Shown here: in pieces, positions 55,286-62,871 of the stretch | How positions within the stretch are numbered: position 1 is the first letter of the stretch | Layout of the letters: each line of letters begins with the position of its first letter | NCBI GenBank assembly: GCA_002306055.1 | Contig: DBRR01000006.1 | Coordinates: 1-64,000 of the forward strand | Direction of reading: 5' to 3' | Length of the DNA: 64,000 bases | Source: Anaerolineaceae bacterium UBA1363 | Lineage (GTDB): Bacteria; Chloroflexota; Anaerolineae; Anaerolineales; Anaerolineaceae | Position numbers and translations under genes: made by a program | Notes under the pieces: model-generated | Databases searched by the model: none | Told to the model about the DNA's origin: nothing | Seen by the model: only the letters and a program-made list of their open reading frames with translations

Positions 55286-56068
55286 ATGATAAAAGCGGTG
55301 TTCTGTGATGTGGACAATACCCTGACCAGCCCCATAACGCGCACCATCCCAACCAGTGCCCTTGAAGCTATTCAGAAGGCGCGCAAAAATGGGGTCAAGG
55401 TGTTCGTTGCAACCGGTCGGCAAACCCGCACGTATGAAGAAGGCAAGATATTGCAGGGCATCGCGTTGGATGGCTATGTGGCGGTCAATGGGCAGCTTTG
55501 TTACCTGCCGGATGACACCATTATTCATAAGGCTGTACTTGATCCGCGGGATGTGGCGGTTATCTTGCGGCTGGCGGAGGAACGGAACTTTGCCTGCTGC
55601 CTGGTGGAGGTAGATAAGCTCTATCTGACCGCGATAGATGAGAATGTTCGCTCTTTTCATGAAATGATCCATATTCCATATCCAGTTGTGACCTCGCCGG
55701 ATGGGGCGGTTAACCGCGACGTGCTTTCCATTGCGCCTTACATTGACTATGCGACCGAAGCACTGATCACTCCCCACTTGAGAAACAGTAAAATTGTGCG
55801 TTTTAACCCCTTTAACTGTGACGTGATCCCACGCAAAGGGGGAAAAGACGTAGGTATGCAGGCTATGCTGGATTACTTTGAGGTACCAATCGAGCAGACA
55901 ATGGCTATTGGGGATGGGCAGAACGATATCAGCATGTTGCAGGCGGCGGGGGTTGGGGTGGCGATTGGGCGATGCAGCCCGGAAGTGATGGCTGCGGCGG
56001 ATTATCACGCGCCTGAAGCTGATGAAGATGGCATCTGGCATACGTTCAAGAAGTTTGGGATCATCTAA
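55286..56068 (+). CDS. Cof-type HAD-family phosphatase
   Basis: A 260-residue phosphatase of the haloacid dehalogenase superfamily, Cof/class IIB. Motif I FCDVDNTLTSP gives the catalytic aspartates, motif II VFVATGR, the lysine is in IPRKGGKDVGM, and motif IV is IGDGQNDISML. Such enzymes hydrolyse sugar phosphates. AAGGATAG precedes the ATG. Transcribed divergently from nagA and followed twelve bases later by cutC, so a role in sugar-phosphate handling in this locus is likely. Confidence 0.9.
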   Translation: MIKAVFCDVDNTLTSPITRTIPTSALEAIQKARKNGVKVFVATGRQTRTYEEGKILQGIALDGYVAVNGQLCYLPDDTIIHKAVLDPRDVAVILRLAEERNFACCLVEVDKLYLTAIDENVRSFHEMIHIPYPVVTSPDGAVNRDVLSIAPYIDYATEALITPHLRNSKIVRFNPFNCDVIPRKGGKDVGMQAMLDYFEVPIEQTMAIGDGQNDISMLQAAGVGVAIGRCSPEVMAAADYHAPEADEDGIWHTFKKFGII

Positions 56069-56080
56069 TTGGAGATCGGA

Positions 56081-56833
56081 ATGGAAAAAGTGGTCATTGA
56101 AGTTTGCTGCGGTTCGGTGGATGATGTGGTGCGGGCAGCAGAAGCTGGAGCGGACCGGGTGGAATTGAACTCGGCACTGTTTGTTGGCGGACTGACTCCT
56201 TCGATTGGAGCGGTACTGGAAGCCAAACTCAGGGTGGACATCCCGGTCATCAGCATGATACGACCACGAGCGGGAGGGTTTTGTTACACCGACCTGGAGT
56301 TCGAGACCATGCTGCGGGATACGCGCGAACTGGCGAAGGCCGGCACGGACGGTTTTGCGGTTGGTTTTCTAACTACTGAAGGATGGTTGGATGAAGAACG
56401 CTGTAAAATTTGGGCAGAAGCAGCGGGCGAAAGGGAATTGGTGTTCCACCGCACCTTTGATATCATGAAAAATGAACCTGAAGAAGTACTGCCGCGGCTG
56501 GCTGAGCTCGGTTTTAAACGGATTCTGACCAGTGGGAGGGAACCCTCTGCCCCGGCAGGAGCAGAAATGATTAAACGCTGTGTGCAAGTGGGGGCGGTGG
56601 AAGTCCTGGCAGGGGGCGGCGTTCGGGCGGAAAATGTGCAGGAGTTGATTCAAAACACTGGCTGTCGACAAGTTCACTTCACCTGCCACATGAAGCAAAG
56701 CGATCCATCTGTGCGGGGAGCTAAATTATCATTTGGATTGCCCAATATGCCAGAAGATGATAAGTTCGATGTAATGGATATTGAAAGGTTAACCGGCTTG
56801 ATTAGGCTAATCCGCACTTTACCCACCTCCTAA
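56081..56833 (+). CDS. cutC: CutC family protein
   Basis: A 250-residue TIM-barrel protein: EVCCGSVDDVVRAAEAGADR at the start, LFVGGLTPSIG, MIRPRAGGFCY, FHRTFD and LTSG...PSAPAG are CutC signatures. Historically linked to copper homeostasis, it is often found in sugar-utilisation clusters and its real reaction is not established. ATG 56081 is chosen because GGAGATCGG lies just upstream; the frame begins four codons earlier. Confidence 0.92.
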   Translation: MEKVVIEVCCGSVDDVVRAAEAGADRVELNSALFVGGLTPSIGAVLEAKLRVDIPVISMIRPRAGGFCYTDLEFETMLRDTRELAKAGTDGFAVGFLTTEGWLDEERCKIWAEAAGERELVFHRTFDIMKNEPEEVLPRLAELGFKRILTSGREPSAPAGAEMIKRCVQVGAVEVLAGGGVRAENVQELIQNTGCRQVHFTCHMKQSDPSVRGAKLSFGLPNMPEDDKFDVMDIERLTGLIRLIRTLPTS

Positions 56834-56886
56834 GGGTCGACAAAACAATGGGGCAACGACTTTATTACCAAAATAAACCACTTGTA

Positions 56887-56917
56887 TTGACACTGGTGAT
56901 TTTTGTATTATTATCAT
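56887..56917 (+). promoter_or_regulatory. Promoter of the SIS-PTS operon
   Basis: A consensus TTGACA at 56887-56892 and TATCAT at 56912-56917 (19-base spacer; a TATTAT with 13-base spacer overlaps). The operon's first ATG is about 100 bases downstream. Confidence 0.5.
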
Positions 56918-57018
56918 TACAGAATTTCCAGTGAGACAGAGTTTTGATCAACTTGCTGGACCTATTATTGCAATCAGTCCGAACGGTTTTAACAACAAAA
57001 TACTACAGAGGTGTACGG

Positions 57019-57723
57019 ATGGACAATGAAGTGTTCGAGATGGCATATAAGCTCATCAGCAAACTCCAGGAAACTCAGGGAGAAAACATTCTCGCGGCTG
57101 CGCAGTGTATTGCAGACGCGTTGGAACACGGCGGCATTATACAAGCTTTTGGGTCCGGGCATTCTTATGCTGGGGCAACTGAGCTTTGTGGGCGTGCCGG
57201 TGGTTACGTGCCCTCGAAAGTGATCAAAGATCCAGCTGGTGGTATGTATGAATCCATCCAGGGTGTGGGTGAAATCCTCATGAAGAAAGTTGAGATCTTG
57301 AAGGAGGATGTGGTTTTCATCATTTCCAACTCAGGTCGCAATCCTTTACCAATTGAGATTGCCTTACAGGCAAAACAAAGGGGCGCAAAAGTAGTTGCTC
57401 TGACTTCAGTCGGCGCGAGTTCCAAACTTAGTTCAAAGCATCAGTCCGGCAAACGCTTGTTTGAGGTGGCAGATGTAGTCATTGACAATCAGGTTCCTGA
57501 GGGCGATGCCAGCATCCACCTTGAAGGGCTCGATACCGCTATCTGCGGTATGTCTTCGATTGTCACCGCAGTTGCGCTGCAGGCTGTCGTGCTTGAATCG
57601 GCGAAGATGCTCCTCGCAAGGGGTATCACGCCGCCGTTCTTTAAGTCACAGAATATCGATGGAGGTGAAGAATATAACGACGCATTACTTACGAAGTACT
57701 TTGACCGGATCTATCATATGTAG
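57019..57723 (+). CDS. SIS-domain phosphosugar-binding protein
   Basis: A 234-residue SIS protein, UPF0309-like. IIQAFGSGHSYAGATELCGRAGG forms the sugar-phosphate loop, VVFIISNSGRNPLPIEIALQ the second conserved loop, and VVALTSVGASS the third. SIS domains isomerise or bind amino-sugar phosphates; here it may convert the incoming phosphosugar or act as a regulator's partner. ATG 57019 follows AGAGGTGTACGG. First gene of the PTS operon. Confidence 0.85.
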   Translation: MDNEVFEMAYKLISKLQETQGENILAAAQCIADALEHGGIIQAFGSGHSYAGATELCGRAGGYVPSKVIKDPAGGMYESIQGVGEILMKKVEILKEDVVFIISNSGRNPLPIEIALQAKQRGAKVVALTSVGASSKLSSKHQSGKRLFEVADVVIDNQVPEGDASIHLEGLDTAICGMSSIVTAVALQAVVLESAKMLLARGITPPFFKSQNIDGGEEYNDALLTKYFDRIYHM

Positions 57724-57771
57724 TTAATCAGGAGGGAAACCTCCAAAACTAATGAAAGGAGTAAGACCTAA

Positions 57772-58512
57772 ATGAGTACGTTTCTTCTTGCTTTATTCTT
57801 AGCAATCTTTACCGGCTTAATGATTGTTTTTGCGTCATTGGCCATGGGCGGCATCTACAATCCGCTCATTTTCGGTGTCGTGACCGGTATTCTGGTTGGC
57901 GATGTACAGCTGGGTCTTGAGGTTGGTGCAATGTGCGCCCTCTATGACATTGGCTTCTATACCTACGGAGGGGCGACAACGCCTGACTATAACGTAGGGG
58001 CAATGTTTGGGGTAGTCGTCGCGAAACAGAGTGGTGACGTCAACCAGGGTATCATTATCGGTACCGTTGTTGCCCTGCTCATGTCCTGGTTCGACATTCT
58101 TGGTCGTGGTGTTACAACCGTCTTCCAGCACGGTGGCGATAGAGCCCTTGCCAACAAAGACATCAAAGCTTTCGAACGCTGGCATTTGCTCGGCACTCAG
58201 GGTTGGTTCTGGAGCCGTTTCATTCCCGTGTTCGTCGGCATGCTGTTGATTGACAATTATCAGGTGATTTCCAACTTTATCAACAATTACGCCTGGATCA
58301 AGGATGGTCTGGCTGTAATTGGGAAGGCTCTCCCAGCGGTCGGCTTTGCACTGCTGCTTTCATATATGGACATCAAGAACTTCTGGCCATTTATGTTAAT
58401 CGGCTATGCACTCTATGCTTTTATGGGCGTTCCCACACTTGGTCTAGCCATTATCGGTATTGCCCTCGGCTATCTCTTCACCAACTTTATGAAAAAAGAG
58501 GAGGCAATGTAA
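57772..58512 (+). CDS. PTS permease IIC, mannose family
   Basis: A 246-residue membrane component of a mannose-type phosphotransferase system. It has about seven hydrophobic segments, with GDVQLGLEVGAMCALYDIGFYTYGGATTPDYNVGAMFGVVVAKQ-type sequence (seen at residues 40-85) typical of IIC-man, and AAGGAG-like GAAAGGAG upstream of ATG. Together with IID it forms the channel that imports and phosphorylates an amino sugar or related hexose. Confidence 0.9.
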   Translation: MSTFLLALFLAIFTGLMIVFASLAMGGIYNPLIFGVVTGILVGDVQLGLEVGAMCALYDIGFYTYGGATTPDYNVGAMFGVVVAKQSGDVNQGIIIGTVVALLMSWFDILGRGVTTVFQHGGDRALANKDIKAFERWHLLGTQGWFWSRFIPVFVGMLLIDNYQVISNFINNYAWIKDGLAVIGKALPAVGFALLLSYMDIKNFWPFMLIGYALYAFMGVPTLGLAIIGIALGYLFTNFMKKEEAM

Positions 58513-58513
58513 G

Positions 58514-59341
58514 ATGGCACGCACAAATGCTAAACTCTCTGAACAGGCTTTGAAGAAAGCTGCCAACCGTCACAACTGGGCACTGCAGTGGTGCTGGAAC
58601 TACGAACGTATGCAGGCTTCCGGCTTTGCGTATGCCATGGTTCCGGTCCTGAAAGAGCTCTATGATACCAACGATGAGGTTTGCGAAAACCTCGAACGTC
58701 ACATGCAGTTCTACAACTGCCATCCGGGCGGTTCAGCCGTGATTATGGGCGCCGCGGTTGCCCTTGAAGAAGGCTACGAAACTGACATGTCCAACAGCAT
58801 CAAGGTTGCCTTGATGGGACCTCTGGCGAGCATTGGCGACACAATCCAGGCTGTGCTGGTGAAACCGATTGCCTACATCATCGCTGCTGGACTGGCAGCC
58901 GAAGGCAGCTTCCTCTCCCTGCCCGTGATCATCCTTCCACTCCTGGCTCTCTTCCTGGCGAGATGGCCGCTCTTCAAATGGGGTTACAAACGCTCTGTTG
59001 CCATCCTCGAAGATATCGAGGGCAACACTGACTTCAACACCATGCGCAAGGCTGCTCAAATCCTCGGGTTGACGGTTGTTGGTGGCTTTGTGCCAAGCAT
59101 GATTGGCCTGACACTAAAGTACACTTACTCCCAAACTTTGACCGATCCAGCGACCGGACAGGATGTGGTAAAGACCGTCGCTCTGCAAGATACGCTTGAC
59201 GGCATCCTGCCGAAATTGCTGCCAATCGCGCTGGTTGCATTCTGCTACTGGCTGATCAAGAGAAAGGTCAATCCCGTTCGGGTTATCGCAATCGTTGCGG
59301 TGATTGCTTTTGTCCTGGGCGCGCTCGGCGTTTTGGGCTAA
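58514..59341 (+). CDS. PTS permease IID, mannose family
   Basis: A 275-residue membrane subunit starting one base after the IIC stop. The N-terminal cytoplasmic segment has NWALQWCWNYERMQASGFAYAMVPVLKELY and HMQFYNCHPGGSAVIMGAAVALEE, conserved in IID-man, and the second half has four membrane helices. Works as an obligate partner of IIC. No IIA, HPr or EI gene is within the window. Confidence 0.92.
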   Translation: MARTNAKLSEQALKKAANRHNWALQWCWNYERMQASGFAYAMVPVLKELYDTNDEVCENLERHMQFYNCHPGGSAVIMGAAVALEEGYETDMSNSIKVALMGPLASIGDTIQAVLVKPIAYIIAAGLAAEGSFLSLPVIILPLLALFLARWPLFKWGYKRSVAILEDIEGNTDFNTMRKAAQILGLTVVGGFVPSMIGLTLKYTYSQTLTDPATGQDVVKTVALQDTLDGILPKLLPIALVAFCYWLIKRKVNPVRVIAIVAVIAFVLGALGVLG

Positions 59342-59356
59342 ACTTTAGTACAATTA

Positions 59357-59390
59357 TTGGTGGCGGAGAGAATCCCTTCTCCGCCACCAA
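59357..59390 (+). promoter_or_regulatory. Intercistronic hairpin between IID and IIB
   Basis: TTGGTGGCGGAGA pairs perfectly (13 bp) with TCTCCGCCACCAA, eight-base loop. There is no T-run, so it more likely protects or attenuates part of the message than terminates it. Confidence 0.8.
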
Positions 59391-59423
59391 ACTATACGAG
59401 GGATTTTTTGGAGAGAGCAAAAT

Positions 59424-59912
59424 ATGATTAAGCATCTTCGCATTGATAACCGTTTGATCCACGGACAGGTCGCCGTTACATGGATGCGCCGTATTAACGC
59501 GGATGCCATTGCAGTTGTTAACGATGACGTTGCCAAAGATCGCATTCAAAAGATGGCACTGCCCCTTGCCGCAAGAGACGCGAAAGTCTTGGTGCTGTCG
59601 CATCAAGAGCTGCAAGACTACGTCAAAGAGCACCCGGATGAATCACTCTTTGTAATCGCCAAATCCCCCATGGATGCCCTGCGCATCCTGGAGAGTGGGC
59701 TTGAAGTTGACGAAGTCAATGTGGGGAATGCGGCCCCGATCGCCGGAACCAAGTATGTTATGGTTGAGAAGAAATCAATCGCCGCAACCAAGGAAGACGC
59801 GGAAGTGTATCGCAAGATCGCGGAACTACGAGGCGGCAAACTAATGACCCAGACGGTCTCCACTTATCAACCTCAGGACTTTCTCGAACTGCTGCGCAAA
59901 GCCGGCCTTTAG
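59424..59912 (+). CDS. PTS component IIB, mannose family
   Basis: A 162-residue cytoplasmic phosphocarrier. IDNRLIHGQVAVTWMRR contains the phosphorylatable His13, conserved in IIB-man; MALPLAA and VGNAAP also fit. It passes phosphate from IIA to the incoming sugar. Gene order C-D-B with the hairpin before B is unusual, since B commonly precedes C and D. Confidence 0.93.
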   Translation: MIKHLRIDNRLIHGQVAVTWMRRINADAIAVVNDDVAKDRIQKMALPLAARDAKVLVLSHQELQDYVKEHPDESLFVIAKSPMDALRILESGLEVDEVNVGNAAPIAGTKYVMVEKKSIAATKEDAEVYRKIAELRGGKLMTQTVSTYQPQDFLELLRKAGL

Positions 59913-59962
59913 GCTCTCGTGGCAGCATTCGAACGAATGCCCATTTAAATACGAAAACAGCG

Positions 59963-59992
59963 GTGGTCACTTCGAGAATTCGGGGTGACCAC
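59963..59992 (+). terminator. Hairpin after the IIB gene
   Basis: GTGGTCAC pairs with GTGACCAC, loop of 14 bases, followed by TATTTAT. It may partly terminate transcription before the next gene. Confidence 0.5.
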
Positions 59993-60029
59993 TATTTATA
60001 GATGCAACAAGTGAATAGGAAACCCTGCC

Positions 60030-60665
60030 ATGCAATTGAAAATCGCCAAAATTATTAATAGCCTGCTTATCGTTCTGACCGTAATTATCTTAGCGCTTGC
60101 GGGAGGTTATATCTTTGTATATAACCGCTACCCCGAATTTAGGACGACTTACTTAATTGTTTTCGTGCTTGTTGCTATTGGATTGATGCTCTTTTTCAGA
60201 TGGATGGAAGAGGGTTGGGACAAACGTGTTATTACCCGCATGGTCAAAGATGGTAAGGTCGCGTTGGCAAATATCAAACACTCGGAACGCGTGATGCGCA
60301 TGCGCGACAGCACATTTACCAATTTCTGGCTGTATGAATTTGTGGCAGATTTGGTAACTCCCGATCTCGTAAACCTGAACGAAGTGAAATTCTGGGAAAA
60401 AATGAATGCGGATACCCAACAGATTCCCAACGGCTCCGTCTTTGTGACTTATGACCCCGAAAAGCCAACCCAAATCTTTGTTGTGCCCAATGTGCTGATC
60501 AGCCAACTGCCTGAGCTGATGCCCGTGGTGCGTAAGATCGAAGCGAATGCGTCCGTTCGGTACCTGGATACGTATTACAACAAAGGCATGGTTATCAAAA
60601 GCATGAAAGACTCGCTGGCGGAGCAGCGCCAGGCGGTGGAAGAAAAGAATAAGAAGGAAGGCTGA
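60030..60665 (+). CDS. Two-helix membrane protein of unknown function
   Basis: A 211-residue protein. Two membrane helices at about 10-30 and 40-60 are followed by a 150-residue soluble part (WDKRVITRMVKDGKVALANI, then VNLNEVKFWEKMNADTQQI) that I do not recognise. Position between the PTS IIB gene and the oxidoreductase suggests a role in the same pathway, for example a transport accessory, but nothing in the sequence proves it. Stop and next start are one base apart. Confidence 0.6.
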   Translation: MQLKIAKIINSLLIVLTVIILALAGGYIFVYNRYPEFRTTYLIVFVLVAIGLMLFFRWMEEGWDKRVITRMVKDGKVALANIKHSERVMRMRDSTFTNFWLYEFVADLVTPDLVNLNEVKFWEKMNADTQQIPNGSVFVTYDPEKPTQIFVVPNVLISQLPELMPVVRKIEANASVRYLDTYYNKGMVIKSMKDSLAEQRQAVEEKNKKEG

Positions 60666-60666
60666 G

Positions 60667-61662
60667 ATGATGAGGATTGGGACGATAGGCACGGGTTTTA
60701 TCGTTGATAATTTTATTGATGCGGTCAGCAAGACCGACAACGCAGAAGTGGTTGTGATCTACTCGCGTTCTGAGGATACAGCGCAGGCTTTTGCAGCCAA
60801 ACACAACCTGACAAAATGGCATACAGACCGGGATGCTTTTTTGAATGACCCTGGGATCGACGTCGTTTATGTAGCCTCACCCAATTCTCTCCATTACCAG
60901 TGGACGCTTGATGCCATGAAAGCAGGCAAAGGGGTCATTTGCGAAAAACCCTTTGTTTCGACCCGCGCGGAGTGTGAGACCCTGTGTAATCTTGCTCAGG
61001 AAAAAGGCTTGTTCCTGGTGGAGGCTATTACTGTCCCGCATCTGCCCAACTTCCAATTAATCCGCGACCATTTGGATAAAATCGCTCCGGTCAGGTTGGT
61101 TCAGCTCAACTTTTCGCAGTACTCAAGCAAACACAAAGCTTTTTTGGAAGGCAAGAATCCGAACATCTTTAACCCTGCCTTTGCTGGCGGCGCCTTAATG
61201 GATATCAACTACTACAACTTGCGCTTCATGCTTGATCTGTTCGGCGAGCCTGAGAATGTGCGCTATTTTGCCAATCTTGCGCACAATGGCATCGACACAT
61301 CCGGTGTGCTGATAATGACCTATCCGGGTTTTCTGGCAGAGGCTGTGGGGGCAAAGGACAGCCGCAGCGAGAACATGGTGCAAATCCAGGGCGAAAAGGG
61401 TTATATCAAAGTGCCCAAAGAAAGCAGCCGCTGCATTTCGGTCACGGTAATCACCCAGAATGGCGAAGAAACATTCAATGAGCAGGCGGATGATAACGTG
61501 CTTGTCTATGAGATGCGGGAATTCGCTGAAATGTACCAAACTAACGACCTGGCCAAACGAGATAAATTCTTGGAAATGACCTGCCGCGCCATGAAGTGGC
61601 TTGAGATAGCCCGCAAGGACGGCGGAGTATATTTTGAAGGAGAAAGGCGATATGTGGATTAG
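60667..61662 (+). CDS. Gfo/Idh/MocA-family oxidoreductase
   Basis: A 331-residue NAD(P)-dependent sugar oxidoreductase. Rossmann start MRIGTIGTGFIVDNFIDAVS, VYVASPNSLHYQ, CEKPF (catalytic-type Lys), and GGALMDINYYNLRFMLDLFG with the tyrosine region are family marks. ATG 60667 or 60670 are both possible. In this locus it may oxidise or epimerise an amino sugar or its phosphate. The next gene overlaps its end by eleven bases. Confidence 0.88.
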   Translation: MMRIGTIGTGFIVDNFIDAVSKTDNAEVVVIYSRSEDTAQAFAAKHNLTKWHTDRDAFLNDPGIDVVYVASPNSLHYQWTLDAMKAGKGVICEKPFVSTRAECETLCNLAQEKGLFLVEAITVPHLPNFQLIRDHLDKIAPVRLVQLNFSQYSSKHKAFLEGKNPNIFNPAFAGGALMDINYYNLRFMLDLFGEPENVRYFANLAHNGIDTSGVLIMTYPGFLAEAVGAKDSRSENMVQIQGEKGYIKVPKESSRCISVTVITQNGEETFNEQADDNVLVYEMREFAEMYQTNDLAKRDKFLEMTCRAMKWLEIARKDGGVYFEGERRYVD

Positions 61663-62869
61663 GTCAACCCGGATTTACACTGAAGATGGTCTGTTGGATG
61701 GCTGGATGCGGATTGAAGAGGGGAAGATTGTCCAATTTGGCAAAGGTGAAAAAGAAGGCGCGGTTGATTTTGGCGATCTGCGCATCATTCCCGGCATATT
61801 TGATACGCATATCCACGGCACCCAAGGCTATACCATGTGGGAAGAAGGCGAGAGTGGGGATATTGATTTCCAGTTGGATGGCTTTTTGAAAGGTGTGGCG
61901 AGTGAGGGTGTGACGTTAGTTCTCCCAACGCTTTTTAGCGCTACCGGTGACGGCGAGGGCGCCCTGGAAGTACTGAAGAAAACCGCGAATCGGGTCGGCA
62001 AGCCGCAAAACGGCGCGAACGTGGCGGGTGTGCACTTTGAAGGCCCCTATTTGAACCGGGTCGGCGAGAAAGGCATCCGTCCGAAAACTCCCACGATCAA
62101 TCTGGATTTTGTGCGTAAGGCAATCGAGGCTGGGAGCGGACATCTTAAATTGATGGGGCTGGCACCAGAACTGCCCCAGTCAGAAGAATTGGTCGACCTC
62201 CTGACAGAGCATGGCGTAATCTCCGCGTTTACCCACACGGATTGTAATTCAACCCAGGCATTTGCCGCTTTCGACCATGGCATTACCGTGGCGACGCATC
62301 TGTGCAACGTGATGACCGGAATTCACCACCGCGATGTGGGCGGGTTGGGGGCAGCGCTGCTGGATGAACGCGTTACCTGTGAGTTGATCTGCGACGGTTT
62401 GCACGTCTCTAATCCGATGATCGAGATTGTGATGCGTGCCAAGCCACACGAAAAAATCATGCTGATTTCCGATTGCACCGGTTATTCTGGCGCACCAACT
62501 GGTACCTATAGGGGTTTCCTTGGGCATTCAGGCGAAGTGATCGTGGACGACTTGGGCTTTGTACGCGAACCAGGCGGGCGTCTACGCGGGAGCAGCAAAC
62601 CGGTGCTCTATGGCATCTGGAACCTGGTGGAAAACATCGGGCTTGAGATGGAAGACGCCTTGAGGATGGCCTCACTCGTGCCTGCCCGAAAATATGCTTT
62701 TGGAGACAAAAAGGGATCGCTGAAAATTGGCAAAGACGCTGATTTTGTGGTCATCAGTGATGATTACAAAGCACTTGAAACTTACGTAGAGGGGCGCAAG
62801 GTCTTCGACCGTGCCAGTGAAGGAGATAAGATTTTTAACCAGCAAATGCTGAGGACTTTACTGAGGTGA
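61652..62869 (+). CDS. Second, divergent NagA-type amidohydrolase
   Basis: A 405-residue protein of the GlcNAc-6-phosphate deacetylase family, longer than the first. GIFDTHIHGTQGYTMWE, VHFEGPYLN, FTHTDCNSTQAFAAFDHG, ATHLCNVMTGIHHRD, ICDGLHVS and LISDCTGYSG are the equivalent metal-site and substrate motifs; the usual ISDA(M/T) is ISDCT here. ATG 61652 follows AAGGAGAAAGG. Co-transcribed with the PTS genes, so this is the copy most likely to act on their substrate. Confidence 0.85.
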   Translation: MWIRSTRIYTEDGLLDGWMRIEEGKIVQFGKGEKEGAVDFGDLRIIPGIFDTHIHGTQGYTMWEEGESGDIDFQLDGFLKGVASEGVTLVLPTLFSATGDGEGALEVLKKTANRVGKPQNGANVAGVHFEGPYLNRVGEKGIRPKTPTINLDFVRKAIEAGSGHLKLMGLAPELPQSEELVDLLTEHGVISAFTHTDCNSTQAFAAFDHGITVATHLCNVMTGIHHRDVGGLGAALLDERVTCELICDGLHVSNPMIEIVMRAKPHEKIMLISDCTGYSGAPTGTYRGFLGHSGEVIVDDLGFVREPGGRLRGSSKPVLYGIWNLVENIGLEMEDALRMASLVPARKYAFGDKKGSLKIGKDADFVVISDDYKALETYVEGRKVFDRASEGDKIFNQQMLRTLLR

Positions 62870-62871
62870 AA

